Positions 8,371-17,138 of a stretch of 64,000 nucleotides of DNA are shown here, one piece after another. Positions within the stretch are counted from its first letter, which is position 1, and the number at the start of each line of letters is the position of its first letter. The DNA is from JBCCGL01 sp039029275 (lineage in GTDB: Bacteria > Pseudomonadota > Gammaproteobacteria > JBCCGL01), in contig JBCCGL010000013.1 of NCBI GenBank assembly GCA_039029275.1, forward strand, positions 1-64,000. Direction: 5' to 3'. The translations under genes and the position numbers were made by a program. The notes under the pieces are model-generated. The model was not told the origin of the DNA and made no database searches. It saw only the letters and a program-made list of their open reading frames with translations.

Positions 8371-9309
8371 TTACGGCATCGCATCTACGTCTGCGCCCTC
8401 TTTCTCCACCGGCATCAAATCCTGCTTGGTAATACCTAGCGCAAGTACTGTCGTGCAGGCAACAAAAATCGATGAATACGTACCGATCAGGACGCCAATG
8501 ATCAGCGCGACAGCAAATCCCGCGATGACTTCTCCACCCAGCACATACAAAGCCAGCAACACCAACAGGGTCGTCATAGAGGTGATTACTGTGCGTGACA
8601 GTGTTTGATTAATCGAAATATTGGCAATTTCCAGCGGAGTCCCTTTGCGCAGCTTGCGAAAGTTTTCGCGAACGCGATCAAATACAACGATTGTGTCATT
8701 CAATGAATAGCCGATAACGGCGAGAATAGCCGCGAGCACGCTGAGGTCGAATTCAATTTGCAGCAACGCAAAAAATCCGACCACGATTAAAACATCGTGA
8801 ACCAGCGCCGCGACCGACCCAATCGAGAATTTCTTCTCGAAGCGTAACCAGATGTAGATGACAATTCCGATCAACGCGTACAGCACCGCAAGGCCGCCCT
8901 GTTCGCGTAACTCCTCACCTACCTGTGGCCCGACAAACTCAACCCGACGCATGGCGACATCATCAGACTGGGTTCCCAAAACGTCGAGTACATTTTGGCT
9001 TAGCTCAGCGCTGTTGACGCCCTCACGCGGCGCAAGGCGAACCAGCACATCAGACGCTGAACCAAAGTGCTGCACCAGTGCGTCGTCAAACCCACCGACA
9101 CCGAGCGCAGATCGAATCGGTGCGAGTTCAACAGAGTCCGGGTAAGCGACTTCGATTAGATAACCGCCAGTAAAGTCAACGCCAAAGCTAAGACCGCGTG
9201 TCGCGATAGCGATGATCGACACGATTAATAACACCGCAGACACTATCATTGCGAGTTTGCGTTTGCCGAGAATATCGAAACGCGCTTTCGTAGAGGCAGA
9301 CGATTTCAT
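8371..9309 (-). CDS. secF: Protein translocase subunit SecF
   Basis: A 312-residue membrane protein with six predicted transmembrane segments. It has the SecF signature GVDFTGGYLIEV near the N-terminus and the late motif SLNDTIVVFDRVREN. SecF joins SecD to use the proton gradient to pull proteins through SecYEG. I place the start at the ATG at 9309, which has a GGAG about 10 bases upstream, rather than the TTG two codons earlier. It follows secD closely. Confidence 0.96.
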   Translation of the reverse strand: MKSSASTKARFDILGKRKLAMIVSAVLLIVSIIAIATRGLSFGVDFTGGYLIEVAYPDSVELAPIRSALGVGGFDDALVQHFGSASDVLVRLAPREGVNSAELSQNVLDVLGTQSDDVAMRRVEFVGPQVGEELREQGGLAVLYALIGIVIYIWLRFEKKFSIGSVAALVHDVLIVVGFFALLQIEFDLSVLAAILAVIGYSLNDTIVVFDRVRENFRKLRKGTPLEIANISINQTLSRTVITSMTTLLVLLALYVLGGEVIAGFAVALIIGVLIGTYSSIFVACTTVLALGITKQDLMPVEKEGADVDAMP

Positions 9310-9321
9310 TACCAACTCCAG

Positions 9322-11178
9322 CTAAATCGCGAGCTTATTCACTTTGCGACTGCCATAAATCAAATTGACAATCGCGCGTGAAGCAAAAATAGCGGTAAAC
9401 ATTGAGGTCACGATCCCAATCGACAAGGTGATCGCAAACCCTTTGATCGGGCCAGTACCGAAACTGAATAGAACAATTGCCGCGATCAACGTGGTTACGT
9501 TTGCATCCGCAATCGTAGAGAATGCTTTTTCATAACCCGCTGAGATACTCGACTGCACCGCGTTACCGGCGCGCAGTTCTTCGCGTATGCGTTCAAAGAT
9601 CAGGACGTTGGCGTCGACCGCCATCCCGACCGTCAACACGATACCGGCGATACCTGGCAGTGTCAGAGTCGCCTGCATCATTGACAGAACCGCAACAATC
9701 AGAACAAGGTTAAGGGTGAGCGCGACGTTAGCGACCATGCCAAATACGCGGTAATACACCAACATAAACACCAACACCAGGGCAAAACCAATCAAAACCG
9801 AATTCAGCCCTTGTTCGATATTATCCTGACCGAGACTTGGGCCAACAGTTCGTTCCTCAATAATTTCAACCGGTGCTTTTAACGCCCCAGCTCGCAATAA
9901 AAGAGCAAGATTATGCGCCTCGGTACTGTCGAGGCCAGTCGTCTGAAACCGATGGCTCAGCACGTCGCGAATTGTCGCGGCATTGATCACTTCCTCGACA
10001 CGCTTGCGCGTTTTGACGATTTCTCCGTCAACGAGTTTGGTGTCTGTGCGGTTTTCGATAAACACCACCGCCATCAGATTGCCAACGTTTTCTTGCGTCA
10101 CGCGCTGCATCTTCTTTGCGCCCTTGCCGTCTAGGTTGACGAACACAGCGGGTGAGCCGGATTGTTGATCAATGCCCGCAGAGGCATCTTCAATCTGGTC
10201 ACCGGTCACAATCACCTGACGTTTGAGTAAAACAGGAGAGTCGTCTTCACGCATGGTATACAGCCGCGCATTGGCCGGAACACGCCCGCTTTCTTCAGCC
10301 GAATACCAGTCAGCAGCGGTGCCATGAACGAGGCGATATTCGAGCGTCGCGGTTGCGCCCAGAATTTCCTTCGCGCGCCCGGTATCCTGAATACCCGGTA
10401 ACTGCACCACAATTCGATCCGCGCCTTGACGCTGTACGACTGGCTCCGCCACGCCCAATTCATTTACGCGGTTACGCAGCGTGATCACATTTTGTTCCAG
10501 CGCAGCGGTGCGTTCCGCTTCAGCAGCTTCTTCAGTGAGATTTGCCGTAATGATGAATGCATTTTCATCGTCGCGCGTTCCGAAAACCAGATCGCTGTAC
10601 TCGCGCTCAAGAACCTCGACAGTGCTGTCGCGCAAAGCTTGGGTTTTGAAACGCACTTCGAGCTGGTCCTCGTGGTAGCGCAATCCGCTGTAGCGGATTT
10701 TTGCCTCTTTGCGCAAATACTCGCGAATGTCGTCCGAGTAGCCTTCTTCGGCCTGCTTGATCGCGGTCACCATGTCGACCTGCATCAAGAAGTGAACACC
10801 GCCGCGTAGATCGAGCCCCAAAAACATGGGGGCGGCAAATTCGCGCAACCATGCAGGGGTCGCAGGTGCAAGGTTCAGCGCGGTGACGTAGCGATCTCCC
10901 AGTGTCTGCGCGAGTGCTGCCTGCGCGCGCAATTGCTGATCCGGTGTTGCAAAGCGTGCCAACACCTGACCGAGATTGTCATCGATTCCGATATGTTCTA
11001 TCCCTGCTCCGTCGAGCGCCGTTTCCACGTTCTCGGCCAGCGACGTGTCATCGACACCACTGCGAGCGGATATTTGTACGGCCGGATCGTCTCCGTAAAT
11101 ATTGGGTAAAGCGAAAACAATCCCGACAACGACAACTACGATCAGGACAAGATATTTCCAGGCGGGATAAACGTTCAC
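9322..11178 (-). CDS. secD: Protein translocase subunit SecD
   Basis: A 618-residue protein, the usual size for proteobacterial SecD. It shows the N-terminal transmembrane segment, LGLDLRGGVHFLMQVD, the periplasmic P1 domain and the C-terminal five-helix RND-like domain with GMAVDANVLIFERIREE. The start is a GTG at 11178. It lies between yajC and secF on the same strand as one operon. Confidence 0.97.
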   Translation of the reverse strand: MNVYPAWKYLVLIVVVVVGIVFALPNIYGDDPAVQISARSGVDDTSLAENVETALDGAGIEHIGIDDNLGQVLARFATPDQQLRAQAALAQTLGDRYVTALNLAPATPAWLREFAAPMFLGLDLRGGVHFLMQVDMVTAIKQAEEGYSDDIREYLRKEAKIRYSGLRYHEDQLEVRFKTQALRDSTVEVLEREYSDLVFGTRDDENAFIITANLTEEAAEAERTAALEQNVITLRNRVNELGVAEPVVQRQGADRIVVQLPGIQDTGRAKEILGATATLEYRLVHGTAADWYSAEESGRVPANARLYTMREDDSPVLLKRQVIVTGDQIEDASAGIDQQSGSPAVFVNLDGKGAKKMQRVTQENVGNLMAVVFIENRTDTKLVDGEIVKTRKRVEEVINAATIRDVLSHRFQTTGLDSTEAHNLALLLRAGALKAPVEIIEERTVGPSLGQDNIEQGLNSVLIGFALVLVFMLVYYRVFGMVANVALTLNLVLIVAVLSMMQATLTLPGIAGIVLTVGMAVDANVLIFERIREELRAGNAVQSSISAGYEKAFSTIADANVTTLIAAIVLFSFGTGPIKGFAITLSIGIVTSMFTAIFASRAIVNLIYGSRKVNKLAI

Positions 11179-11201
11179 GACACGGCCTAAGATTGCTGCG
11201 A

Positions 11202-11528
11202 TTAGAGTGCTTTGATAGTGCCTTTGGGTAACAGGTTCCCTATCGCATGTTTCTGGACATTAACTTCGACGTCGTCTGCGATTTTAACCTTCACAAACGC
11301 GTCACTGATTTGTGTAACCGTGCCTGCCACGCCGCCTGCGGTTACTATCTCATCGCCCTTCTTAAGCTCTTCGGTCATCTTTTTGTGCTCTTTGACCTTC
11401 TTTTGCTGTGGGCGAATAAAAATGAAAAAGAAAACCACCAGCAATAGAATGGGCAGCATGAGACCGAACAGTCCACCGTCCGCTTGCGCGTGCCCCTCAG
11501 CCACTGCGGTTGAAATAAAAAAGTCCAT
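11202..11528 (-). CDS. yajC: Sec translocon accessory protein YajC
   Basis: A 108-residue single-pass inner membrane protein. It has a hydrophobic segment LMLPILLLVVFFFIFI followed by RPQQKKVKEHKKM, the family hallmark, and a small C-terminal domain (GDEIVTAGGVAGTV). YajC copurifies with SecDF. The ATG at 11528 is preceded by GGGGTAAG; a GTG just before it is also possible. Confidence 0.95.
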   Translation of the reverse strand: MDFFISTAVAEGHAQADGGLFGLMLPILLLVVFFFIFIRPQQKKVKEHKKMTEELKKGDEIVTAGGVAGTVTQISDAFVKVKIADDVEVNVQKHAIGNLLPKGTIKAL

Positions 11529-11720
11529 CACTTACCCCGTTAATTTAGTGTTATCGGCAGCCCCGTAAGGGCGGTTTGCGAAGCCGCGCATTATGCCACA
11601 GACCCTGTTTAAAAGAACCCAAGCCCAATCTGCCGCGTTCATTAGCCGAGACATGGGGGGTGCAATCGAAATTTCAAGCGCATGCCCGATAGTTGCGTTT
11701 CATGTTAGTGAGATCGACCT

Positions 11721-12365
11721 GTGCGACTGAGTTACGAATCGCTCGGCACTCATGGAATTATCAGCCTGATACTGAGTGGGCTGATCATGGTTGCGACATT
11801 GGGAATCGGGATACTGTATTTTGGCGCAAACGTTTACAAATTAGCGCGCGAGTCCGACCACAAATCCGATGAAGATATTGACGTACTGCTTGTCCCGGGG
11901 GCGGCGCTTGTCGATGACGGTATTCAACCTGTCTACCAAACCCGGCTCGATCGAGCGGCTTCTTTAGTGCGTAACGGTTATGCAAAAAAGATTCTTTTGT
12001 CAGGAGGATGCACACCGGGAAATACGGTCAGCGAGGCGAATCGTGGCGCAACCTATCTTCGAAACTCGGGAGTTCGCGACGATCAGATAATGTTGGAAGA
12101 GCAATCCCAACACACCATGCAAAACATGGTGCTCGCCAGTCGAATGCTTGGCAGCGATCAGGAGAGTCTGATCGCAATTTGTAGCAGCCGCACGCACTTG
12201 TATCGCTGTCAGGTTTTCGCCCGATTCTGCGGGATCCGTGCATCGCTGTGTGCGGCAGAGACCGACCTCATCTCTGGTGTAGGACTATGGAAACGGCTGC
12301 TGATCGAAGCCGCCTATGTTCACTGGTTTTATACGCGCAAAGTTCTCGGGTTTTCGTTTAGTTAG
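11721..12365 (+). CDS. YdcF/SanA-like DUF218 family protein
   Basis: A 214-residue protein starting at a GTG, with one N-terminal transmembrane segment (IISLILSGLIMVATLGIGILYF is within it) and a DUF218 domain that includes VLLVPGAAL, a KILLSGG strand, and the EEQSQHTMQNMVLASRML segment conserved in YdcF/SanA. These proteins act at the envelope; the reaction is not established. It is inserted in opposite orientation between tgt and yajC, which are usually adjacent, and overlaps the end of tgt by 4 bp. Confidence 0.8.
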   Translation: MRLSYESLGTHGIISLILSGLIMVATLGIGILYFGANVYKLARESDHKSDEDIDVLLVPGAALVDDGIQPVYQTRLDRAASLVRNGYAKKILLSGGCTPGNTVSEANRGATYLRNSGVRDDQIMLEEQSQHTMQNMVLASRMLGSDQESLIAICSSRTHLYRCQVFARFCGIRASLCAAETDLISGVGLWKRLLIEAAYVHWFYTRKVLGFSFS

Positions 12366-13459
12366 GCACTTCTTTTTGCATAGAAATCTACAACAAACGG
12401 ATCCAGCGAGTCCGAATCAATCGCCGCGCGCAGCCCTCGCATCAGCTTTTGGTAGTAGTGCAAATTGTGGATGGTATTTAATCGCGGGCCCAGCATCTCA
12501 CCGCAACGCGAGAGGTGATGCAGGTACGCGCGACTGTAATTCTGGCAGGTATAGCATTCACAGGACTCATCCAGCGGGCGTGTGTCGTCGCGGTAGCGCG
12601 CATTACGCAATCGAATTACGCCGGCATCGGTGTAAAGAAAGTCATTGCGTGCGTTGCGCGTCGGAATCACGCAATCAAACATATCGACGCCACGGATGAC
12701 GGCCTCGACGATATCCTCGGGTTTACCAACGCCCATCAGATAGCGCGGAGCATCGTTTGGCATTCGCGGCGTGATGCAGTCGAGCATGGCTTCGCGCTCG
12801 TCTTTGGATTCACCAACCGCCAGCCCACCGATGGCATAGCCGTCGAAACCGATGTCCGTGAGTGCCTGTATCGATTCGGCTCGAAGATGTTCGTACACCC
12901 CGCCCTGCACGATGCCGAAAAGCGCATTGGGATTATCGTCGAATGCGGCCTTGCTGCGCGCCGCCCAACGCATCGACAATTCCATAGACTCACGCGCAAT
13001 GCTTTCATTTGCCGGATACGGCGTGCACTCATCGAAGCACATCACGACGTCCGAGCCGAGCGCGCGCTGCACCGCCATTGAACGTTCGGGGTCGAGGAAT
13101 ATCTTTTCGCCGTTAAGCGGCGAACGAAATTCAACACCTGACTCACTCAGCTTTCGCAGTTTGGCCAGGCTGAACACCTGAAATCCTCCCGAGTCGGTCA
13201 GAATTGGGCCTTGCCACTGCATAAAATCGTGCAGGTCACCGTGCTGCTGGATTATCTCTGTTCCCGGACGCAACATCAGGTGGAACGTATTGCCCAGGAT
13301 AATCTGTGCGCCTATGCCGTGCAGCTCTTCCGGGGTCATCGACTTGACCGTTCCATAGGTGCCGACCGGCATAAACGCCGGTGTCTCAACCTGTCCGCGA
13401 TCGAAAATCAGTGAGCCGCGGCGTGCGTTACCGTCAGTTTTGTGTAGTTGAAATTGCAT
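12362..13459 (-). CDS. tgt: Queuine tRNA-ribosyltransferase (tRNA-guanine transglycosylase)
   Basis: A 365-residue TIM-barrel enzyme that exchanges G34 of GUN tRNAs for preQ1. It shows the substrate pocket LTDSGGFQVFSL, the GGLAVGE loop, VDMFDCVIPTRNARN with the catalytic Asp, and the zinc site CECYTCQNYSRAYLHHL. The start codon overlaps the stop of queA by one base, so the two are translationally coupled. Confidence 0.97.
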   Translation of the reverse strand: MQFQLHKTDGNARRGSLIFDRGQVETPAFMPVGTYGTVKSMTPEELHGIGAQIILGNTFHLMLRPGTEIIQQHGDLHDFMQWQGPILTDSGGFQVFSLAKLRKLSESGVEFRSPLNGEKIFLDPERSMAVQRALGSDVVMCFDECTPYPANESIARESMELSMRWAARSKAAFDDNPNALFGIVQGGVYEHLRAESIQALTDIGFDGYAIGGLAVGESKDEREAMLDCITPRMPNDAPRYLMGVGKPEDIVEAVIRGVDMFDCVIPTRNARNDFLYTDAGVIRLRNARYRDDTRPLDESCECYTCQNYSRAYLHHLSRCGEMLGPRLNTIHNLHYYQKLMRGLRAAIDSDSLDPFVVDFYAKRSA

Positions 13460-14508
13460 CAGACGTTTGCGCCGGCTCGATCAGGAAAAATCATCATCGA
13501 ATCGCCGTAGCTAAAAAACCGGTAACGCGCGTCAATTGCATGCTGATACGCGCGCAGCATGAATTCCCGCCCGCCAAACGCACTCACTAACATCATCAGG
13601 GTTGATTTCGGAAGGTGAAAATTGGTGATCAAAGCGTCGATGCAGCGAAAACGATAACCCGGTGTAATAAAAATGGAGGTGTCGCCCGAAAATGGCTCGA
13701 GCTCACCGCCGGCAGCCGCGCTCTCCAAACTCCGGACCACGGTTGTTCCAACGGCGATAACTCGGCCGCCGCGCGCACGGGTTTGGGTGATTTTGTCACA
13801 CACGGTTTGATCCACATTAATCCACTCGGAGTGCATCGTGTGGTCTAGGGGGTCCTCCACTCGCACCGGCTGAAAAGTTCCGGCGCCGACATGCAGCGTC
13901 ACAAAGGCCGTCTCAACGCCCGCTTCAGATAATTTGTGCAGCACGTCATCGTCGAAATGCAGTCCCGCTGTTGGCGCAGCAACCGCGCCGGGAGTCTGCG
14001 CATAAACTGTCTGATAGCGTTCATCGTCCGTTTCGTTAGCTTCGCGTTCGATGTACGGCGGCAAAGGCATCGCACCGTGCGTGTTTAGCAGATCATCCAG
14101 ATTAGCGGCGCCAGAAATCAACTGCAGGCAAAACAAGTCGGCTTCGCGGCCTGTTACTTCGATATCGATTTCATCACCAACAGATAAGACAGTTCCGGGC
14201 TTTGGTGATTTGCTGGCGCGCACGTGGCAAAGCATGTTTTGATCGTCCCGAACCCGTTCGACCAAAATCTCGACTCGACCACCCGTGGTTTTTTTGACCG
14301 CCTCAACGCGCGCCGGAATCACGCGCGTATCGTTCAGCACCAATAAGTCACCGTCGCACATCTGCTCGTATAAAGCCGCGAACTGTGAATCGACTATGCT
14401 TCCCGCTTGCGCGTCACACACCAGTAGACGACTGTCACTGCGTCGCGACAACGGAATCTGTGCGATCAGCTCGCCTGGCAGGTCAAAATCAAAATCGGCA
14501 GTTCTCAT
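13459..14508 (-). CDS. queA: S-adenosylmethionine:tRNA ribosyltransferase-isomerase
   Basis: A 349-residue enzyme that makes epoxyqueuosine on tRNA after Tgt. The family motifs DFDLPGELIAQ at the N-terminus, DRLLVLND-like LLVLNDTRVIPAR, and PTAGLHF near the middle are present, and ITNFHLPKSTLMMLVSAF near the end. It is the first gene of the queA-tgt pair, reading away from the tRNA-Leu gene. Confidence 0.97.
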   Translation of the reverse strand: MRTADFDFDLPGELIAQIPLSRRSDSRLLVCDAQAGSIVDSQFAALYEQMCDGDLLVLNDTRVIPARVEAVKKTTGGRVEILVERVRDDQNMLCHVRASKSPKPGTVLSVGDEIDIEVTGREADLFCLQLISGAANLDDLLNTHGAMPLPPYIEREANETDDERYQTVYAQTPGAVAAPTAGLHFDDDVLHKLSEAGVETAFVTLHVGAGTFQPVRVEDPLDHTMHSEWINVDQTVCDKITQTRARGGRVIAVGTTVVRSLESAAAGGELEPFSGDTSIFITPGYRFRCIDALITNFHLPKSTLMMLVSAFGGREFMLRAYQHAIDARYRFFSYGDSMMIFPDRAGANV

Positions 14509-14632
14509 GGCGGCGCGATACTAGCACAGAGCGCAAGCGCGCCGGTTCGTTGCAAGTGAGTTTTGCCTTTACCTGAAATAGGCGATTACCTAGAATACGC
14601 CCCCTGCGCTGCAATCGCCGCGCGTCACCCGT

Positions 14633-14717
14633 GCCGGGGTGGCGGAATTGGTAGACGCGCCGGATTCAAAATCCGGTTTCTTCGGAAGTGAGAGTTCGAG
14701 TCTCTCTCCCGGCACCA
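14633..14717 (+). tRNA. tRNA-Leu (anticodon CAA)
   Basis: An 85-nt sequence starting GCCGGGG and ending CCCGGCACCA, with an encoded CCA. The acceptor arm GCCGGGG pairs with the complementary 3' segment, the anticodon stem CCGGA/TCCGG encloses the loop TTCAAAA (anticodon CAA, codon UUG), and the T arm contains GTTCGAGTC. A long variable arm is present, as in class II tRNAs. Its 3' end is the prophage attachment site. Confidence 0.95.
14704..14717 (+). repeat. attL core within the tRNA-Leu 3' end
   Basis: CTCTCCCGGCACCA at the end of tRNA-Leu recurs exactly at 57037-57050. Extending leftward, 16 of 17 bases match. The tRNA stays complete, which is the usual outcome when the phage restores the gene end. 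Confidence 0.85.
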
Positions 14718-14771
14718 GCACTCCTTATTAAGCCTAGCTCTCCAGCCTCTTTGTCGTAATTCTGTCGTTCG

Positions 14772-14796
14772 GTACGCGGGATTCGAACCCTCGTAC
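14772..14796 (-). other. T-arm-like hairpin just inside the left prophage end
   Basis: GTACG (14772-14776) pairs with CGTAC (14792-14796) and GGG with CCC inside, closing the loop ATTCGAA. On the minus strand the core reads GGGTTCGAATCCC, the classic tRNA T-arm. No acceptor or anticodon arm can be built around it, so it is a remnant or mimic and not a tRNA gene. Confidence 0.5.
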
Positions 14797-14837
14797 TTCG
14801 GTTTTAAATCAGATGTTTAGAGATGAAGGTTGACCAA

Positions 14838-15077
14838 ATGTTGGCGAACCAAAGTTTTAATAAGTCAGAGCGAGACCCACGCACTGCGCCGAAAACGGGA
14901 GACATTATTCGCCAATATTGTGGCGATCATGTGCGCGTTACTGCAATTGATGGAGAAAAAATATCTTTTGATTGGAAACGCGCCGGAAAGGGTGAATGGC
15001 GCCAGCCAAACGGATGGACGCTATCAGGCTGGCGCAATATTGTTTGTGACCGATCAACTGTCGTTCACGCCAGCTAA
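14838..15077 (+). CDS. Hypothetical phage early protein (79 aa)
   Basis: The ATG at 14838 is preceded at about 8 bases by GAAGGT within a recurring start cassette (AATCAGATGTTTA, then AGGT, then ATG), which makes it preferable to the in-frame ATG at 14823. The protein is basic and tryptophan-rich (FDWKRAGKGEWRQPNGW) and may form a small beta-rich fold similar to RNA- or protein-binding barrels, but I do not recognise a family. First gene of the left early array. Confidence 0.6.
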   Translation: MLANQSFNKSERDPRTAPKTGDIIRQYCGDHVRVTAIDGEKISFDWKRAGKGEWRQPNGWTLSGWRNIVCDRSTVVHAS

Positions 15078-15127
15078 CCAGATGTTTAGCAACGTGTGTT
15101 GGCAAAAAGCTGACGAAGGAGAATGCG

Positions 15128-15457
15128 GTGAGTGGTGACATTGATAGCCCATGGTTTGATCCAGAAGATTATCGAGCTGACGTGATTGCGGGAAAAATGA
15201 ACGCTCGCAATCGCTCTGAAAGAGCTGGCAAAAAAGAAAGGATTGTTAGCTTCAATCACGATGACGTTATTGCAGTGGCCGAGAGCTTGATTGAAGAAGC
15301 TGTTCAATACGAATACCACGGCGATTATGGGCCGCACGAGAGTACGTATGACTGTATTTACTGCGGAGCTTCGTCGCCAGATTCTATCTTTGAAGTTAGG
15401 CATGAAATGAAATGCCCCGTACTGATTGCTCGAGACCTACTCACAGGAAACGATTAA
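15128..15457 (+). CDS. Hypothetical phage early protein with C-x2-C pair (109 aa)
   Basis: Starts at GTG 15128 behind a strong AAGGAG. The sequence begins VSGDIDSPWFDPEDY, continues with a basic stretch and a helix HDDVIAVAESLIEEAVQYEY, and ends with YDCIYCGASSPDSIF and a further MKCPV cysteine. The three cysteines and a histidine could bind zinc. No family is recognised. Confidence 0.6.
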   Translation: MSGDIDSPWFDPEDYRADVIAGKMNARNRSERAGKKERIVSFNHDDVIAVAESLIEEAVQYEYHGDYGPHESTYDCIYCGASSPDSIFEVRHEMKCPVLIARDLLTGND

Positions 15458-15487
15458 ATCAGATGTTTATGAATGCAGGTAGGCGAA

Positions 15488-15712
15488 ATGCTGTCATTGA
15501 GCAATAAAGAAAGAAAACGTTTACGCAATCTGGATTTCCGCTACATCGAGCACGTGCAAGGCGGTCTGTACAAGGTGAGGAAAGCCAAAGATATGGCTGA
15601 CGATGAGACCACAACCGCTCACGTTGTTGATGATGATCGCGTTTGCTTCTTCAGTCACGAGCACCCAGATCACGGGCTTTGTATTGATATGAAACATATT
15701 CTGAGAGTTTAA
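15488..15712 (+). CDS. Hypothetical phage early protein (74 aa)
   Basis: The ATG at 15488 sits behind the same cassette (AATCAGATGTTTAT, GCAGGTAGGCGAA) as the gene at 14838; the in-frame ATG at 15473 is part of the cassette and is less likely. The protein is short and mixed-charge (LSNKERKRLRNLDFRY) with histidines near SHEHPDHG. No family is recognised. Confidence 0.55.
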   Translation: MLSLSNKERKRLRNLDFRYIEHVQGGLYKVRKAKDMADDETTTAHVVDDDRVCFFSHEHPDHGLCIDMKHILRV

Positions 15713-15750
15713 CATTACACGTTGGCGTAATGCTGGCGAAGGAGATTGAG

Positions 15751-15948
15751 ATGGAAATTAAATTAAACGACGACGAAATCCGCGTATTTCTAGCTGGAGA
15801 ACTGGAGCGCCAGTTTGATTTCAAGTTCACTATTGGTCCCGAGGAATGCTGGTTTGAAGTAAAAGCGGGTGAAATCACCGATGAGGAAGTTGACGACATT
15901 TACGACGTCAAGTTCTGTTACCGAGCGCCCACAGTGGTAAACCGTTAA
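15751..15948 (+). CDS. Hypothetical acidic phage protein (65 aa)
   Basis: Starts at ATG 15751 after GAAGGAGATTGAG, a copy of the second cassette type (GGCGTAATGCTGGCGAAGGAG); the in-frame ATG at 15730 belongs to that cassette. The product is strongly acidic (KAGEITDEEVDDIYDV), a property shared with DNA-mimic and early host-takeover proteins, but that role is only a guess. Confidence 0.55.
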   Translation: MEIKLNDDEIRVFLAGELERQFDFKFTIGPEECWFEVKAGEITDEEVDDIYDVKFCYRAPTVVNR

Positions 15949-15981
15949 TCAGATGCTTATATGTGGAGGTTGACCGGATAG

Positions 15982-16194
15982 ATGAGCATTGAAACGTTAG
16001 ACGACATCGTTACGGAGCTGGCGAATTCATACGGAATATACGGCGCACCCTGTTCCTGCGAAGAACAAGAAAATGGCTGTAACAAGCGTGCTTGCCGTAT
16101 GTGCTGGGAGGTCGGAATGAAACTGAGAATCCGAGAGGCCGTTTCAATAGAAAACAAGCTGGCCTCATACCACCAACCAAACACGCCAGCGTAA
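15982..16194 (+). CDS. Cysteine-rich hypothetical phage protein (70 aa)
   Basis: ATG 15982 follows a cassette copy with GGAGGTTGACC. The middle of the protein has four or five cysteines in PCSCEEQENGCNKRACRMCWE, a likely zinc knuckle. An N-terminal helix (ETLDDIVTELANSYGI) precedes it. No family is recognised. Confidence 0.6.
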   Translation: MSIETLDDIVTELANSYGIYGAPCSCEEQENGCNKRACRMCWEVGMKLRIREAVSIENKLASYHQPNTPA

Positions 16195-16215
16195 ATGCTG
16201 GCGAAGGAGAATGAG

Positions 16216-16407
16216 ATGAGAACACTCACGATATACAGAGACGACTCAACGACGCAAGTGGTCTATGAGAACGTGAAGCACTTTTTCTGGACGGCGAGCA
16301 ACACGGTTTTAGTTATTGCCCAAATCACTGATGAGAAGACGGGCGCGCACAAGTACATCCATTGGCCTCGCGAAAGGTTCTGCTGGTTTAAAGACAGTGG
16401 AGATTGA
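16216..16407 (+). CDS. Hypothetical phage protein (63 aa)
   Basis: ATG 16216 follows a cassette in which CCAGC and GCTGG form a small hairpin directly before GAAGGAG. The in-frame ATG at 16195 lies within that hairpin. The protein is probably all-beta (TLTIYRDDSTTQVVYENV, then aromatic residues). No family is recognised. Confidence 0.55.
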   Translation: MRTLTIYRDDSTTQVVYENVKHFFWTASNTVLVIAQITDEKTGAHKYIHWPRERFCWFKDSGD

Positions 16408-16411
16408 CCGG

Positions 16412-16663
16412 ATGTTGACGAAAGAGTTATGCGAAAAAGCGGCAAAAGAGGAAGTCGGGCATGAGGTTGGCGCGGGCCGTTATAACACGGTACCTGCCAA
16501 CGACTTAGAGGTTTTACTGAAAGGAGTAAGAAAGCTGCAATGGAGTTTAGATCATGTCGGCCTCGGACAAGACAATGACGGAGGGCGCCAGCTAGCAAGG
16601 ATAGAGTCAGAGATATTGGAAGCGTTAAAACGAGCCAGCGTAAATGCTGCCCAAGGAGAATGA
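16412..16663 (+). CDS. Hypothetical helical phage protein (83 aa)
   Basis: The ATG at 16412 has GGAG about 10 bases upstream in a cassette-like GGAGATTGACCGG; an upstream in-frame ATG at 16316 would overlap the previous gene by almost 100 bp. Predicted helices include LTKELCEKAAKEEV and RIESEILEALKRAS. The family of short helical phage proteins with similar layout (Acb/DUF7681-like) is a possible relative, but I am not certain. Confidence 0.55.
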   Translation: MLTKELCEKAAKEEVGHEVGAGRYNTVPANDLEVLLKGVRKLQWSLDHVGLGQDNDGGRQLARIESEILEALKRASVNAAQGE

Positions 16664-16666
16664 GAT

Positions 16667-16873
16667 ATGCCTATTGAAGTACGAGTAAAACTACAGCCCT
16701 TTAGGACACCGAACTTCGTCCTTGTTGAAGACGACACGCGGCCACGACAGGAAGGATTTCAAGAAAGCCCGAAATATGCGTTGTCAGACCTTGATGCGAC
16801 TACTTTAAGCCAGTTGTGCGACAAGTTTAGAGAAGACGTGTTTAAAAAAGCAGACAAGGTAGACCCAAAGTAG
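16667..16873 (+). CDS. Hypothetical phage protein (68 aa)
   Basis: ATG 16667 lies 3 bp past the previous stop and follows a cassette copy (GCCAGCGTAAATGCTGCCCAAGGAG). The sequence begins with a strand-rich part (VRVKLQPFRTPNFVLVED) and ends with a helix (ATTLSQLCDKFREDVFKKA). No family is recognised. Confidence 0.55.
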   Translation: MPIEVRVKLQPFRTPNFVLVEDDTRPRQEGFQESPKYALSDLDATTLSQLCDKFREDVFKKADKVDPK

Positions 16874-16905
16874 CAGGCAACCAGTTAACCAGAGAGGTAG
16901 GCGAG

Positions 16906-17100
16906 ATGATAACTGCGCGAGAAAAGAAGCTAATGTTGTCCGCGGCAGAAAATATGTTTTGGGCGATGAAACTACGGCACGGAATTGAAGAGACAAGCAT
17001 TAGCCCAGCCGAAGAGCTTGATTTATGGCTCAACAGCACAATCGCGGACAACGGTGGAACCGTTGAACAGTATTTGGACTCGGAAAACAGAGATACATAA
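16906..17100 (+). CDS. Hypothetical helical phage protein (64 aa)
   Basis: ATG 16906 follows AACCAGAGAGGTAGGCGAG, another form of the first cassette. The product is predicted helical (EKKLMLSAAENMFWAMKL). No family is recognised. Confidence 0.5.
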   Translation: MITAREKKLMLSAAENMFWAMKLRHGIEETSISPAEELDLWLNSTIADNGGTVEQYLDSENRDT

Positions 17101-17138
17101 CACCACTAACGGGTATGTTGCCCAAAGGAGAGTAGAGA

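Noticed and set aside
14772..14796. A second tRNA gene beside attL
   Set aside because: Only the T arm can be drawn; acceptor, D and anticodon arms are missing.
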